This document shows, in pieces, positions 18,885-27,842 of a DNA stretch of 64,000 nucleotides. The DNA lies in the NCBI RefSeq assembly GCF_014650815.1, contig NZ_BMVR01000007.1:378976-442975 (forward strand), written 5' to 3'. A model generated the notes under the pieces. It searched no databases, had not been told where the DNA came from, and saw only the letters and a list, made by a program, of their open reading frames with translations. Source of the stretch: Streptomyces flavofungini. Its GTDB lineage: Bacteria; Actinomycetota; Actinomycetes; Streptomycetales; Streptomycetaceae. How positions within the stretch are numbered: the stretch's first letter is position 1; the number at the start of each line of letters is the position of its first letter. The translations under genes were made by a program, and so were the position numbers.

Positions 18885-20116
18885 GTACGGCCACACCGCC
18901 GCGCCCACGACCGTGCCCGGCGCCGCAGCCGAGTCCGGCCCGCCTGAGCCCGGCGGACGTCGTCCGGACCGGCGGCTCGGGCCTGCGCTCACGCCCCATG
19001 CGCGTCTTCCTCTCCGCCCTCGGCATCGCGATCGGCATCGCCGCGATGATCGGCGTCGTCGGCATCTCCACCTCCAGCCAGGAGGAGCTGGACCGCAAGC
19101 TGGCGGCGCTCGGCACCAACCTGCTGACGGCGGCGCCCGGCCAGTCCTTCAGCGGCGGCGCGGCCAGGCTGCCGGACGGGGCCGTCGAGATGGTCGGCGC
19201 GATCGACGGGGTGGAGTCGGTCTCGGCGATCGGCAAGACCGACGCGAAGGTGTACCGCAATGACCACGTCCCCAAGGAAGTGACCGGCGGCATCGGCGTC
19301 TACGCGGCCCGCACCGACCTGCCGGGGACGGTCGGCGTGGACGTCGCCGACGGCCGCTGGCTCACCGCGGCCACGCACCGCTACCCGGCCGTCGTCCTCG
19401 GCGCGAAGGCCGCCGCGCAGCTCGGCGTGTACGAGGCGGGCCCGGACGCCCAGGTGTGGCTCGGCGGCCGGTGGTTCACGGTCGTCGGCCTGCTCGGGCC
19501 GAACGAACTCGCCCCCGAACTCGACTCGGCCGCGCTCGTCGGCTGGCCCGCCGCCGAGCAGGAGCTGGACTTCGATGGCTTCGCGACCACCGTGTACGCG
19601 CGCGCCGAGGGCGCCGCGGTGAGCGACGTTCAGCAGGTCATCGGCGCGACGGCCAATCCGGAGAACCCCAACGAGGTCAACGTCTCCCGCCCCTCCGACG
19701 CGCTCGCGGCGAAGCAGGCCACGGACGACGCGCTGTCCGGGCTCCTCCTCGGCCTCGGCGCGGTGGCGCTCCTCGTGGGCGGGGTCGGCGTGGCCAACAC
19801 GATGGTCATCTCGGTCCTGGAGCGGCGGGCGGAAATCGGCCTGCGGCGCTCCCTGGGGGCGACCCGAGGGCAGATCCGGACCCAATTCCTGTGCGAGTCC
19901 CAGCTGTTGTCGGCGCTCGGCGGCCTGGGTGGCGTAGCCCTGGGGATCGCCGTGACGGCGGGCTATGCGGGGTACCAGGGGTGGCCGACGGTGGTTCCGT
20001 TGTGGGCGATGGCCGGCGGGGTGGGGGCGACGCTCCTCATCGGCGGGCTTGCGGGCTTCTACCCGGCCGTCCGGGCGGCCCGCCTGCCGCCGACGGAGGC
20101 GCTGGCGGCGGCCTGA
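18881..20116 (+). CDS. MacB-like ABC transporter permease
   Basis: A 411-residue permease with a proline-rich cytoplasmic start, one membrane segment at about 43-65 (VFLSALGIAIGIAAMIGVVGIS), a large extracytoplasmic MacB_PCD domain (about 65-285) and three C-terminal helices. The last part includes LLLGLGAVALLVGGVGVANTM and the coupling motif ISVLERRAEIGLRRSLGATR. It overlaps the ATPase gene by four bases and is followed by a strong hairpin. Confidence 0.92.
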   Translation: MSTATPPRPRPCPAPQPSPARLSPADVVRTGGSGLRSRPMRVFLSALGIAIGIAAMIGVVGISTSSQEELDRKLAALGTNLLTAAPGQSFSGGAARLPDGAVEMVGAIDGVESVSAIGKTDAKVYRNDHVPKEVTGGIGVYAARTDLPGTVGVDVADGRWLTAATHRYPAVVLGAKAAAQLGVYEAGPDAQVWLGGRWFTVVGLLGPNELAPELDSAALVGWPAAEQELDFDGFATTVYARAEGAAVSDVQQVIGATANPENPNEVNVSRPSDALAAKQATDDALSGLLLGLGAVALLVGGVGVANTMVISVLERRAEIGLRRSLGATRGQIRTQFLCESQLLSALGGLGGVALGIAVTAGYAGYQGWPTVVPLWAMAGGVGATLLIGGLAGFYPAVRAARLPPTEALAAA

Positions 20117-20124
20117 CGCGCAGT

Positions 20125-20178
20125 GCGGTGATGACGGGCCCTCACCCTGCGGCCGGGGTGGGGGTTCGTCATCGCCGC
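20125..20178 (+). terminator. Likely terminator of the ABC operon
   Basis: Nine bases after the permease stop, an arm GCGGTGATGACG (20125-20136) pairs with CGTCATCGCCGC (20167-20178) at 11 of 12 positions. Inside it CCCTCACCC faces GGGTGGGGG with small mismatches. There is no T tract, as is usual for hairpin terminators in very GC-rich actinomycetes. Confidence 0.65.
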
Positions 20179-20339
20179 TGACCTTGAGTGCTGCTGGGAT
20201 GAGTGCTGCTGGGGGTCGCGTGGCCCGTGGCCCCGCCGAATCGGGTGCTGCGGGTCAGGAACGGTCCAGCCGTGGGGGCGAGCGGCTGAGGCGGGCGACA
20301 GGCCGGGGCGGGTCGTGGACCGGGGGCCCGCGCGGCCCG

Positions 20340-21986
20340 ATGCTCTCACCCATGCCCCCGCTCATGATCTCGCGCCGCGTCGACAGACCCTCCTCGGGCC
20401 GCACCGGTCTCCCGCCGGGCTGCACCGGTCTCCCGCCGGGCCGCACCGCCCCCTCACATAGCAGCACCGCCCCCTTCCTGAGCCGCAGCCCACGCCCCGC
20501 ACCCACCCCGACCCGCCGTCTCGTCCTCCTGGCCACCGTCACCGTGTGCGCGACGGCACTCGGCGCCACCCCGGCCGCGAGCACGACCGAGAGCCAAGCC
20601 GCTCCGGCTGCCACCGCTCAGGACACGTACCGCCCGTCCCGCACGGTCCCCGCCCCCACGCACCCCCGAGCCCCCACCGACACCCCCGCCGACCGCGCCT
20701 ACCGCGACTTCCTCGACCACGGCCCCGGCATCGCCGTCATGACCGCCGCCCACCGCGGCCAGTGGCGCGAGGCCCCCGAGAACAGCCTCGCCGCGCTGCG
20801 TGCGGCCTTCGCCGACGGCGCCGAGATCGTCGAGGCGGACATCCGGCTGACCAAGGACGGCGTCCCCGTCCTGATGCACGACGCGACCGTGGACCGGACC
20901 ACCGACGGAACGGGCCGCGTCGCCGACCTCACCCACGCCCAACTGCGCGCCCTGCGCCTGCGCGAAGGACTCGGCGGTCGGCAGGCGGCGCCGACCGGCC
21001 ACCGGATCCCCACGCTCGCCGAGGCCATGCGGGCCGCCCGGACGAGCGGGCTCGTCAACCTCGATCAGGCCTGGAAGGACCGGGAGGCCGTCTGGCGGGT
21101 GCTCGCGGAGACCGGCACCGTACGCAACGGCCTGTTCAAGTCCGGCGCGCCCGTGCCCGAGGTGCGGGCGTTCCGCGCCCGCCACCCCGACGCGCTCTAC
21201 ATGCACCTCGTCGACGACACCAACGCCGCCTCCGCCGCGGAGTTCGGGACGGACCGGCCGCCCGCGTTCGAGGTCGTCTTCGACGACGTCGGCGACGCGG
21301 TGGCCGACGCCGCCTTCCTGCGGGGGCTGCGCTCGACCGGCCGCGTATGGATCAACAGCATGCGGGACGCCCTTGCCGCCCGGTACACCGACGAGGCCTC
21401 GCTGATCGCGCCCGCACGCGGCTGGGCCACGCTCATCGGCGGGTACGGGGCGTCGGTGCTGCAGACCGACAACGTCGAGGCGTTGGAGGCCTACCTCGCC
21501 ACGGGGGTGGCGGGTGCGGTGCCCTCCGGCGCGGTACGTGTGCAGGCGGAGGAGTACGCGTCGGGCGGCGAGGGGGTGGCGTACCACGACGTCGACGCCG
21601 GGAACCGGGGCGACGGCCCCGGCCGCTCCGGTGCGGGCGTCGACGTGTGCGACCTGGACGGCGCGGTGGCCGTGTGCTGGATGCGCGGCTCGGAGTGGCT
21701 CAGCTACGAGGTGGACGTGCCGCGGTCCGGCCGCTACACGCTCAAGGCCCGCGTGTCGTCACCGCACGCACCCGCCGGTACCTACCGTGTCGCCGTCGAC
21801 GGCGGCGCCCCCGGCGCGGCCGTACCCGTCGCCAACACGACGGGCCACCAGGCCTTCGTGCTCCAGGACAGCGGCCAGACACGGCAGTTGACCAAGGGGC
21901 GGCACACCCTGCGCCTTTCCCTGGACGTCGGCGCGCACCAGAACTGGAACCTCGACTACCTCCAGTGGGAGCCGGTCGGCCCCTGA
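20340..21986 (+). CDS. Secreted glycerophosphodiester phosphodiesterase-like protein with C-terminal carbohydrate-binding-like domain
   Basis: About 548 residues. After a Pro/Gly-rich start with the repeat TGLPPG(C/R), a hydrophobic stretch (LVLLATVTVCATALGATPAAS) acts as signal peptide. The catalytic GDPD domain (about 125-400) shows AHRGQWREAPENSLAAL with the first catalytic His, EIVEADIRLTKDGVPVLMHD with metal-binding Glu/Asp and the second His, and TDGTGRVADLT. Residues from about 400 on (VQAEEYASGGEGVAYHDVD, then WLSYEVDVPRSGRYTL) look like a CBM6-type jelly roll. The start is uncertain: ATG at 20340, 20352 or 20364. Confidence 0.85.
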   Translation: MLSPMPPLMISRRVDRPSSGRTGLPPGCTGLPPGRTAPSHSSTAPFLSRSPRPAPTPTRRLVLLATVTVCATALGATPAASTTESQAAPAATAQDTYRPSRTVPAPTHPRAPTDTPADRAYRDFLDHGPGIAVMTAAHRGQWREAPENSLAALRAAFADGAEIVEADIRLTKDGVPVLMHDATVDRTTDGTGRVADLTHAQLRALRLREGLGGRQAAPTGHRIPTLAEAMRAARTSGLVNLDQAWKDREAVWRVLAETGTVRNGLFKSGAPVPEVRAFRARHPDALYMHLVDDTNAASAAEFGTDRPPAFEVVFDDVGDAVADAAFLRGLRSTGRVWINSMRDALAARYTDEASLIAPARGWATLIGGYGASVLQTDNVEALEAYLATGVAGAVPSGAVRVQAEEYASGGEGVAYHDVDAGNRGDGPGRSGAGVDVCDLDGAVAVCWMRGSEWLSYEVDVPRSGRYTLKARVSSPHAPAGTYRVAVDGGAPGAAVPVANTTGHQAFVLQDSGQTRQLTKGRHTLRLSLDVGAHQNWNLDYLQWEPVGP

Positions 21987-22046
21987 GCGCCCGACCCGAG
22001 GGAATGTCGTTGGTCATCCGACGTCGGTTCTTCATAGCCTGCGGCC

Positions 22047-22541
22047 ATGCACACGCACCTCCCGACGCGGGACCTCACCGCCGCCGACCAGGAACTCATC
22101 GACCTCGCCCGGTCCGTCGTCGACGCGCACACCGACGGCGAGGACGGAATCCACACCATGGGCGCCGCCGTCCGGGCCGCCGACGGCACGACGCACGCCG
22201 GAATCAACGTCTACCACTTCACCGGCGGACCCTGCGCCGAACTCGTCGCCCTCGGCAACGCCCGTGCCTCCGGCGCCCGCGAGCTCACCACGATCGTCGC
22301 CGTGGGGAACAGGGGCCGCGGCGTCGTCGGCCCGTGCGGCAGGGACCGGCAGATCCTCCTCGACTACCACCCGGACATCCGGGTCATCCTCCCCACCGCC
22401 CAGGGCGTGCGCAGCGTCCGCATCAAGGACCTCATGCCGTACGCCACCGAGTGGAGCCCCGATGAGGGCTCGATCGCGTACCGGCCGGACCCGTCGGAGC
22501 CGGACCTGCCGGAGGAGCACGCTCCTGGGACGAACCTGTGA
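22047..22541 (+). CDS. Cytidine/blasticidin-S deaminase-like protein with altered zinc site
   Basis: A 164-residue CDA-fold protein. INVYHFTGGPCAELVALG carries the zinc ligand Cys63 and catalytic Glu65, and VAVGNRGRGVVGPCGRDRQILLDYHPD matches the second motif of blasticidin-S deaminase. That motif is normally PCGRC, giving two Cys ligands. Here the second Cys is Asp100, while Cys97 is kept. The enzyme may use Asp as ligand or have a changed function. It stands alone, 60 bases after the phosphodiesterase and 79 bases before an unrelated gene. Confidence 0.8.
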   Translation: MHTHLPTRDLTAADQELIDLARSVVDAHTDGEDGIHTMGAAVRAADGTTHAGINVYHFTGGPCAELVALGNARASGARELTTIVAVGNRGRGVVGPCGRDRQILLDYHPDIRVILPTAQGVRSVRIKDLMPYATEWSPDEGSIAYRPDPSEPDLPEEHAPGTNL

Positions 22542-22620
22542 AACGCAGGTCGCGAGGCGTACACACAGCGCGTGCGAAAATGCGTTCTTCATGACGTCGA
22601 GGAAATGACGGGGGAGACGC

Positions 22621-23706
22621 ATGAACCAGGTGATCTACGCCGAGCAGTCCCGGAACCCTTTCGCCCAGCTCGTCCAGCTGACCGAGGAAGGGCTGAAGGC
22701 CAACTACCGCACCACGCCGCTGAGCGAACTGCACCTCGCCGCGATGGCCGACGCCTACCGGCGCGGGCGCTGGCTGGGCGGCGGCGGCTCGGAACGCGGC
22801 CTTGAGGAACTGCCGGAGGGGCAGGGCATCGTGCCGGTCACCCGTGTCACCGGCACCACCAAGCCGATCAAGGTCCGCAGGGCGGCCGAGTTCGCACACC
22901 ACCTCGGGGAGCTGGCGCTCCGGCACAGCGGCGGTGCCGCGCGGGTGGCGGCGCTGGCCACGCAGGCGGACGTGGAGGGCGTGCCCCTGTGGCTCGCCCG
23001 GCGGTCCGCCCCCGGCCCCGCGGGCCCGGTGACGGTGGCCGTCGACCGCCGCCTCATCCGGGTGGACGTATGGGGTCCGTACGCGCCCGCCGTACGGATC
23101 CGCGCGCCGTACGGTCTGGTCACCACCGACACGTCACCGGGCCGCGGACTCGTCCTGACCGTGGGCGATGCCCACGTCTCCCTCCTCCTCACCAAGGTCT
23201 GGCGCAAGTCCCGGAGCTTCGTGCGCGCGCAGAGCCCGCAGGGCCACTGGGAACTGCGGCGCGTCACCTCCTTCTCCTCGGAGCTGCTGCGCGACGGGCG
23301 GCGGGTCGCCCTCCTCACCCGCCCCGAGCGCCGCCGTCGCCCCGTGCCGGGCACGGTCCTGCTGCCGCTCACCGAGATAGACCACGACACCCCCGACCCC
23401 CTCGACGCCGTCATGGCGCACGCCTTCGCCGTCACCTTCGGTCTGGGCGACACCACCGGCGCCTACCGCTTCCGCGCCCAGAAGCCGCGGCACGCCCGCA
23501 GCGGCGAGCCGGTGGCCGTCGAATGGGGCGACCCCTGGTTCAGCAACCTCGGCTGGGGCAGCGACGACAACGACTCCGGCGGCGGTGACGGCTGGGGCTC
23601 GGACGGCGGGGACGGCGGCGACGGCGGCGGTGGGGACGGCGGCGGCGACGGAGGTGGCGGCGACGGCGGCGGTGGCGGCGACGGCGGCGGTGGCGGCGGG
23701 GACTGA
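22621..23706 (+). CDS. Hypothetical protein with glycine/aspartate-rich tail
   Basis: A 361-residue protein I do not recognise. Residues 1-305 look globular, rich in beta strands and Arg, with VTVAVDRRLIRVDVWGPYAPAVRIRAPYGLV and RKSRSFVRAQSPQGHWELRR. No signal peptide or membrane segment is seen. The last 55 residues are nearly pure Gly and Asp (repeats such as GGDGGG), coded by GGC/GGT/GAC repeats. Such tails occur on surface or aggregating proteins, but here there is no export signal. It probably folds as a cytoplasmic protein with a flexible tail. Confidence 0.7.
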   Translation: MNQVIYAEQSRNPFAQLVQLTEEGLKANYRTTPLSELHLAAMADAYRRGRWLGGGGSERGLEELPEGQGIVPVTRVTGTTKPIKVRRAAEFAHHLGELALRHSGGAARVAALATQADVEGVPLWLARRSAPGPAGPVTVAVDRRLIRVDVWGPYAPAVRIRAPYGLVTTDTSPGRGLVLTVGDAHVSLLLTKVWRKSRSFVRAQSPQGHWELRRVTSFSSELLRDGRRVALLTRPERRRRPVPGTVLLPLTEIDHDTPDPLDAVMAHAFAVTFGLGDTTGAYRFRAQKPRHARSGEPVAVEWGDPWFSNLGWGSDDNDSGGGDGWGSDGGDGGDGGGGDGGGDGGGGDGGGGGDGGGGGGD

Positions 23707-23832
23707 CCGCGCCGCGGTCGGCGGCCTGCCCGCCGCCCGCCACCGTGCTTCCGGGGCGGCGCGCCGACCCCAGCCGTGATCAGTAAAATGCCGAGTAGCT
23801 CATTTCCTGAACCCCACTCGAAAGGCAACACC

Positions 23833-24114
23833 ATGCCCCGCGCGTCCGCCCGTCACATCCTGGTCAAGACCGAGACCGAAGCGCTGCAGCTGAAGGAGCA
23901 GATCGAAGGGGGCGCCGACTTCGCCGAACTCGCGAAGAAGCACTCCTCGTGCCCCTCCGCCCGCAACGGCGGCGACCTCGGCTCGTTCGGACCGGGACAG
24001 ATGGTCGCCGAGTTCGACCAGGTCGTCTTCAGCGCCCCGGTCGGCGCGGTTCAGGGCCCGGTGCAGACCCAGTTCGGCATGCACCTCGTCGAGGTCACCA
24101 GCCGCGAGGACTAA
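23833..24114 (+). CDS. Parvulin-type peptidyl-prolyl isomerase
   Basis: A compact 93-residue parvulin starting PRASARHILVKTETEA. It has the family runs ADFAELAKKHSSCPSARNGGDLGSFGPGQMV and TQFGMHLVEVTSRED. It is the free single-domain form without signal peptide, about the size of E. coli PpiC, and should act in the cytoplasm. Its stop codon overlaps the stop of the convergent carbamoyltransferase gene by four bases. Confidence 0.92.
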   Translation: MPRASARHILVKTETEALQLKEQIEGGADFAELAKKHSSCPSARNGGDLGSFGPGQMVAEFDQVVFSAPVGAVQGPVQTQFGMHLVEVTSRED

Positions 24115-25904
24115 GGCGTGTCCGACGGGTGCTTCTTCGTCACCACGAACCGGTCGATGACCAGATAGTCGATCTCCGTGGCGAGGAAGCACTCCAGCGC
24201 GTCCCGCGGTGAGCAGACGATGGGCTCCCCGGCCACGTTGAAGGACGTGTTCAGCAGACAGGGCACCTCCGTGCGCTCGGTGAAGGCGCGCAACAGCCCC
24301 GCCAGTGCGGGGTTCTGCCGCTCGTTGACCGTCTGGACGCGGGCCGTGCCGTCCACATGGCAAGCACCGGGGATCCGCTCCTGGTACTCCTCGCGCACCG
24401 GGAAGACGAACGTCATGTACGGCGACGCCGTCTTCTTGCCCATCGCGAAGACACGCGGAGCCTCCGACTCCAGGACGACCGGAGCGAACGGCCGGAACGG
24501 CTCCCGGTGCTTCACCCGGACGTTGATGATGTCCTTGATGTCGGGGAACGCCGGGTTGGCGAGGATGCTGCGGCTCCCCAGGGCACGCGGCCCGAACTCG
24601 GTGCGCCCCTGGAACCAGCCCACGACGTTCTTCTCGGCCAGCAGCTCCGCCGTCCGGTCGGAGACCGCGGCGACGTCGGCCTCCTCCTGCCAGTCGACGC
24701 GGTCCGCGTACGCGGCCAGCGCGTCCAGGACGTGCCGCTCGTCGAACGAGGGACCCAGGTAAGGGGTGGTGACGGCCTCGGCGGGCCGGTTCCTGAGACC
24801 CGCCGTGTACACGGCCGCGCCGATCGCGACACCCGGGTCGCTGGCCCCGAAGCTGACCTCCATGCCGGTGAACGAGGACCGCTCCAGCATCTTCGAGTTG
24901 GCGACGCAGTTCAGCGCGAGACCGCCCTCGAACAGCAGGTTGTCCAGGCCGGAGGCCGCGGTCAGCGTCCGCACCTGATGCGCGGTGATGGCCTCGACCA
25001 TGTGCTGGGCAAGACCGGCGACCTTCACCCGGAAGTCGAACTCCTCACGCTTCACGCTGTCGCCGTCGAAGAGGTCGTCGAACAGCGCGTAGTACGCCTG
25101 CTGGTCCCGGGGAATGGAGATCGTGTACGAGCCGTTCTCGTGCAGCCGCACCACGCGCTCGAGCAGGGGGTTGTGCCGCGGCGGCGCGCCGTACGCGGCC
25201 AGGCCCATCACCTTGTACTCGTCGTTGTTCGGCACGAACCCCAGATAGCGGGTGATCCTCCCGTACGCCACGCCGAGGGAGCTGGTCATCTCCACGGAAC
25301 TCTCGTCGAAGACCCGGACCACGCCGTTCCGCAGCTCGCCCATGACGGCGGACAGGATCTCCGCCCGGCCGTCGCTGACCAGGAAGGCGGCGTCGCCCCC
25401 ACCGGCCAGATAGGCCCCGCACATGAGATGGGCCAGGTGGTGCGGCACCAGGGCGAGCTTGTTCGGGTCGAGGTCGTGGCCGGTGCGCCGCACGAAGTCC
25501 CCGTACACCGCCTCACGGCTCAGCATGTCCGTGTACAACTCGCCCGTGCGCCGCAGCGAGTCGAACTTCGCCGGAACCGACAGGTCGGTCCCGCATATCT
25601 GGGCGATCATCTGCTCGCCCACCGTCTCCGAGAAGCGCCACGGGAACGCGAACATGTCGACCTCGCCGAGCTCGACACCGGCGGAGTCCAAGCACCACCG
25701 GATCGCCTGCTCCGGAAAGTCGGAAGTCTTCTTGACCCGGCTCAGCCGCTCCTCCTCGACCGCGGCGACCACCTCCCCGTCGATCACCAGCGCCGCCGCG
25801 GCGTCATGGCCCACCAAGAGGTTGCGGTCGATCCCCGTCGCCCCGTAGAGCCGCCCGAAGAGCTCCGCTCCCTTGGTGAATCCGTTGTAACCGAGCACGA
25901 TCAC
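24111..25904 (-). CDS. Carbamoyltransferase (NodU/CmcH family)
   Basis: A 597-residue carbamoyltransferase, which transfers carbamoyl from carbamoyl phosphate to a hydroxyl group through an adenylate. The N-terminal TsaD-like domain has GHDAAAALVIDGEVVAAVEEERLSRVK and HHLAHLMCGAYLAG. The C-terminal part has LFEGGLALNCVANSKML and the hallmark FGPRALGSRSILANP, then CLLNTSFNVAGEPIVCSP. Length and motifs are complete. The start is GTG at 25904. These enzymes usually decorate antibiotics, but no such cluster adjoins it. Confidence 0.92.
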   Translation of the reverse strand: MIVLGYNGFTKGAELFGRLYGATGIDRNLLVGHDAAAALVIDGEVVAAVEEERLSRVKKTSDFPEQAIRWCLDSAGVELGEVDMFAFPWRFSETVGEQMIAQICGTDLSVPAKFDSLRRTGELYTDMLSREAVYGDFVRRTGHDLDPNKLALVPHHLAHLMCGAYLAGGGDAAFLVSDGRAEILSAVMGELRNGVVRVFDESSVEMTSSLGVAYGRITRYLGFVPNNDEYKVMGLAAYGAPPRHNPLLERVVRLHENGSYTISIPRDQQAYYALFDDLFDGDSVKREEFDFRVKVAGLAQHMVEAITAHQVRTLTAASGLDNLLFEGGLALNCVANSKMLERSSFTGMEVSFGASDPGVAIGAAVYTAGLRNRPAEAVTTPYLGPSFDERHVLDALAAYADRVDWQEEADVAAVSDRTAELLAEKNVVGWFQGRTEFGPRALGSRSILANPAFPDIKDIINVRVKHREPFRPFAPVVLESEAPRVFAMGKKTASPYMTFVFPVREEYQERIPGACHVDGTARVQTVNERQNPALAGLLRAFTERTEVPCLLNTSFNVAGEPIVCSPRDALECFLATEIDYLVIDRFVVTKKHPSDTP

Positions 25905-26141
25905 TGGCCCTCAGCCTCCCCAGCACGACATCAACAGCGGCGGGAAGGCACGCTACTCGGCCGTATACGGGAGGGATAGATGTGACGCATGAGCAGCATG
26001 GTTCCGCTTTTGCGGAGGTCAGGGCCTTGGTCGGAATCCGGGCCCCGGGGCACCCCCGGCCTCAGCCGGGCCGTGCGGAGAGCACGGCCTCGGCGGCGGA
26101 CGTGCGGGCGTACAGGACGGAGCGCCCGGCCCGGTGCGCGC

Positions 26142-26495
26142 TCAGCGCGCCAGGTGCTTGATCTTCTCGAACGGGTACCCGGCGACGGCCACGACGACCA
26201 GGCCGTAGGCCGCGACGATCAGCATCCCGATGGTGCCGATCGCCCGGTCGCCGTCGGACAGCAGGACGCTGCCGAGCGGCACCAGCGGGGCGACGCTGAG
26301 GATCGCCGCGCCGGTGCACCAGTGCGCGACCAGGTGGTTGGCCCGGGAGCGCAGCTCCGGGTCGCGCTTGACCTCGTCCGGTACGTCGTAGCCGACACCC
26401 CGCTCGCCCACCTCGCCGCGGTGCCCGACGCGGGCGGCCAGCAGGGAGACCACCGTCATCAGGACGAAGCAGCAGAGGATGAAGACGTACGCCAT
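26142..26495 (-). CDS. Small integral membrane protein
   Basis: A 117-residue protein with three hydrophobic segments: YVFILCCFVLMTVVSLLAA, GAAILSVAPLVPLGSVLLS and AIGTIGMLIVAAYGLVVVAVAG. Between the first two is a charged loop GEVGERGVGYDVPDEVKRDPELRSRANHL. I do not recognise a family beyond a general resemblance to small SdpI/DUF-type membrane proteins. It is preceded by the serine hydrolase gene in the same direction, about 40 bases apart, so the two may be co-transcribed. Confidence 0.7.
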   Translation of the reverse strand: MAYVFILCCFVLMTVVSLLAARVGHRGEVGERGVGYDVPDEVKRDPELRSRANHLVAHWCTGAAILSVAPLVPLGSVLLSDGDRAIGTIGMLIVAAYGLVVVAVAGYPFEKIKHLAR

Positions 26496-26535
26496 GAGAG
26501 TGCGGGCCCCGGAGTCTGGTGGAGTTATGTGCTGA

Positions 26536-27696
26536 TCAACAGTACTCGGCTTCCATGATGGTCTTGAGGGAAGCGCTCTCCCAGTCCCCGTTGTAGTTGA
26601 ACGCGAGCTGGTGGCGGCCGTCCTCGCTGGTGACGGCCAGGGACAGCCAGCCGATCATGCCCCCGCCGTGGCCCCAGACGGTGGTGCCGCAGCTCGTCTT
26701 GAACCGCTGCAGGCCGAGCCCGTAGGCGGTGCTCGGGTCGTTGGGGTTGCTGACGGTGGTCTTCATCGCCTTGAGCTGCTTCGGGGGCAGCAGCTTCCCG
26801 CGTAGCAGGGCGCTGTAGAACCGGGTGAGGTCACCGGCGGAGGAGATGATGTCGCCGTCGCCCCAGCCCTGGGAGCCGTTCATCTCGGTGATGTCGTCGA
26901 TCCGGTCGGGTTGTGACCGGAACAGCTTGGAGTAGCCGCGGCTGCTCGGCTGCGGCAGGTGGATGCTGTTGCCGGGGTTGGTGGTCTCCTTCAGGCCCAG
27001 GGGCTTGATGATGCGGTCGCGGACCTCGTCCTCGTACGGCCGCTTGCCGAGCTTCTCGACGATCAGCCCGGCCAGGATGTAGTTGGTGTTGGAGTACGAG
27101 TGCTTGGCGCCCGGCTTGAACAGCGGGCGGTGGGAGAGGGCGATCCTGACGTGCTTCTTCGGCGGCAGGGTGTCGTAGCGGTGCTTGAGGTAGCCGTCGC
27201 CCTCCATGTACGTCTCGCTGTACTTCTTGTCGGCGAGGTAGTCGAACAGGCCGCTGGTGTGGCTGAGGAGGTGCCGGACGGTGATCTTGCGGCCGTCGTT
27301 GCCGTTGCCGCGCACCAGGCCCGGCAGATGGTGGTCCACGGTGTCGTCGAGGCGGAGTCTCCCCTCCGCCTCCATCTGGAGGAGCACCGTCGCCATGAAC
27401 GTCTTGGTGATGCTGCCGACGCGGAACCGGTCGTCCTTGCCGCGCGGCTCGCCCGTCCTCATGTCGCCCACGCCCGCCGCCGCCTTCCACACGCCGCGGC
27501 CGTCGCGGGCCTGGGCCGTGACGCCGGGGATGCCCGCCTTGACGGCCGCGTCCATCGCGCGCTGCGTCGCCCCGTGACCGGACGCTGCGGCGGCGGGCTC
27601 CGGTGCCGCCTGAGCGGGTGCGGCGAAGGCGGTGGCCGCCACCGCGGCCACCGCCAGACCCGCCATGCCGATCCTGGAACTCTTCCGTAACGTCAT
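26536..27696 (-). CDS. Secreted serine hydrolase (beta-lactamase / D-Ala-D-Ala carboxypeptidase family)
   Basis: A 386-residue exported enzyme. It has a signal peptide (MAGLAVAAVAATAFAAPAQA), the nucleophile tetrad SITK at Ser95-Lys98 (FRVGSITKTFMATVLLQME), a YSN motif in KHSYSNTNYILAGLIVEKL and an HGGG near the C-terminus replacing KTG. This is the class C/Streptomyces R61 carboxypeptidase pattern, acting on D-Ala-containing peptidoglycan or on esters. It is preceded by a strong terminator and is probably monocistronic or joined with the small membrane protein. Confidence 0.9.
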   Translation of the reverse strand: MTLRKSSRIGMAGLAVAAVAATAFAAPAQAAPEPAAAASGHGATQRAMDAAVKAGIPGVTAQARDGRGVWKAAAGVGDMRTGEPRGKDDRFRVGSITKTFMATVLLQMEAEGRLRLDDTVDHHLPGLVRGNGNDGRKITVRHLLSHTSGLFDYLADKKYSETYMEGDGYLKHRYDTLPPKKHVRIALSHRPLFKPGAKHSYSNTNYILAGLIVEKLGKRPYEDEVRDRIIKPLGLKETTNPGNSIHLPQPSSRGYSKLFRSQPDRIDDITEMNGSQGWGDGDIISSAGDLTRFYSALLRGKLLPPKQLKAMKTTVSNPNDPSTAYGLGLQRFKTSCGTTVWGHGGGMIGWLSLAVTSEDGRHQLAFNYNGDWESASLKTIMEAEYC

Positions 27697-27812
27697 CCCG
27701 TTCTCCTCACCGTCGCTCCACTGGTTCGTCCGGGTAGCAAGACCTCAAACGGTGACGGAGTGGTTGAGAAGGACCTGAACGTTCCGTTCCTGTACGGGTG
27801 GTGGGCTCGCGC

Positions 27813-27842
27813 GGTGCCGGCCTGAGGGGTCAGGCCGGCACC
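27813..27842 (-). terminator. Perfect hairpin overlapping the GNAT stop codon
   Basis: A 13-base perfect stem, GGTGCCGGCCTGA (27813-27825) with TCAGGCCGGCACC (27830-27842), closes a GGGG loop. The right arm includes the stop codon and last codons of the acetyltransferase gene. It separates that operon from the serine hydrolase. Confidence 0.8.
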
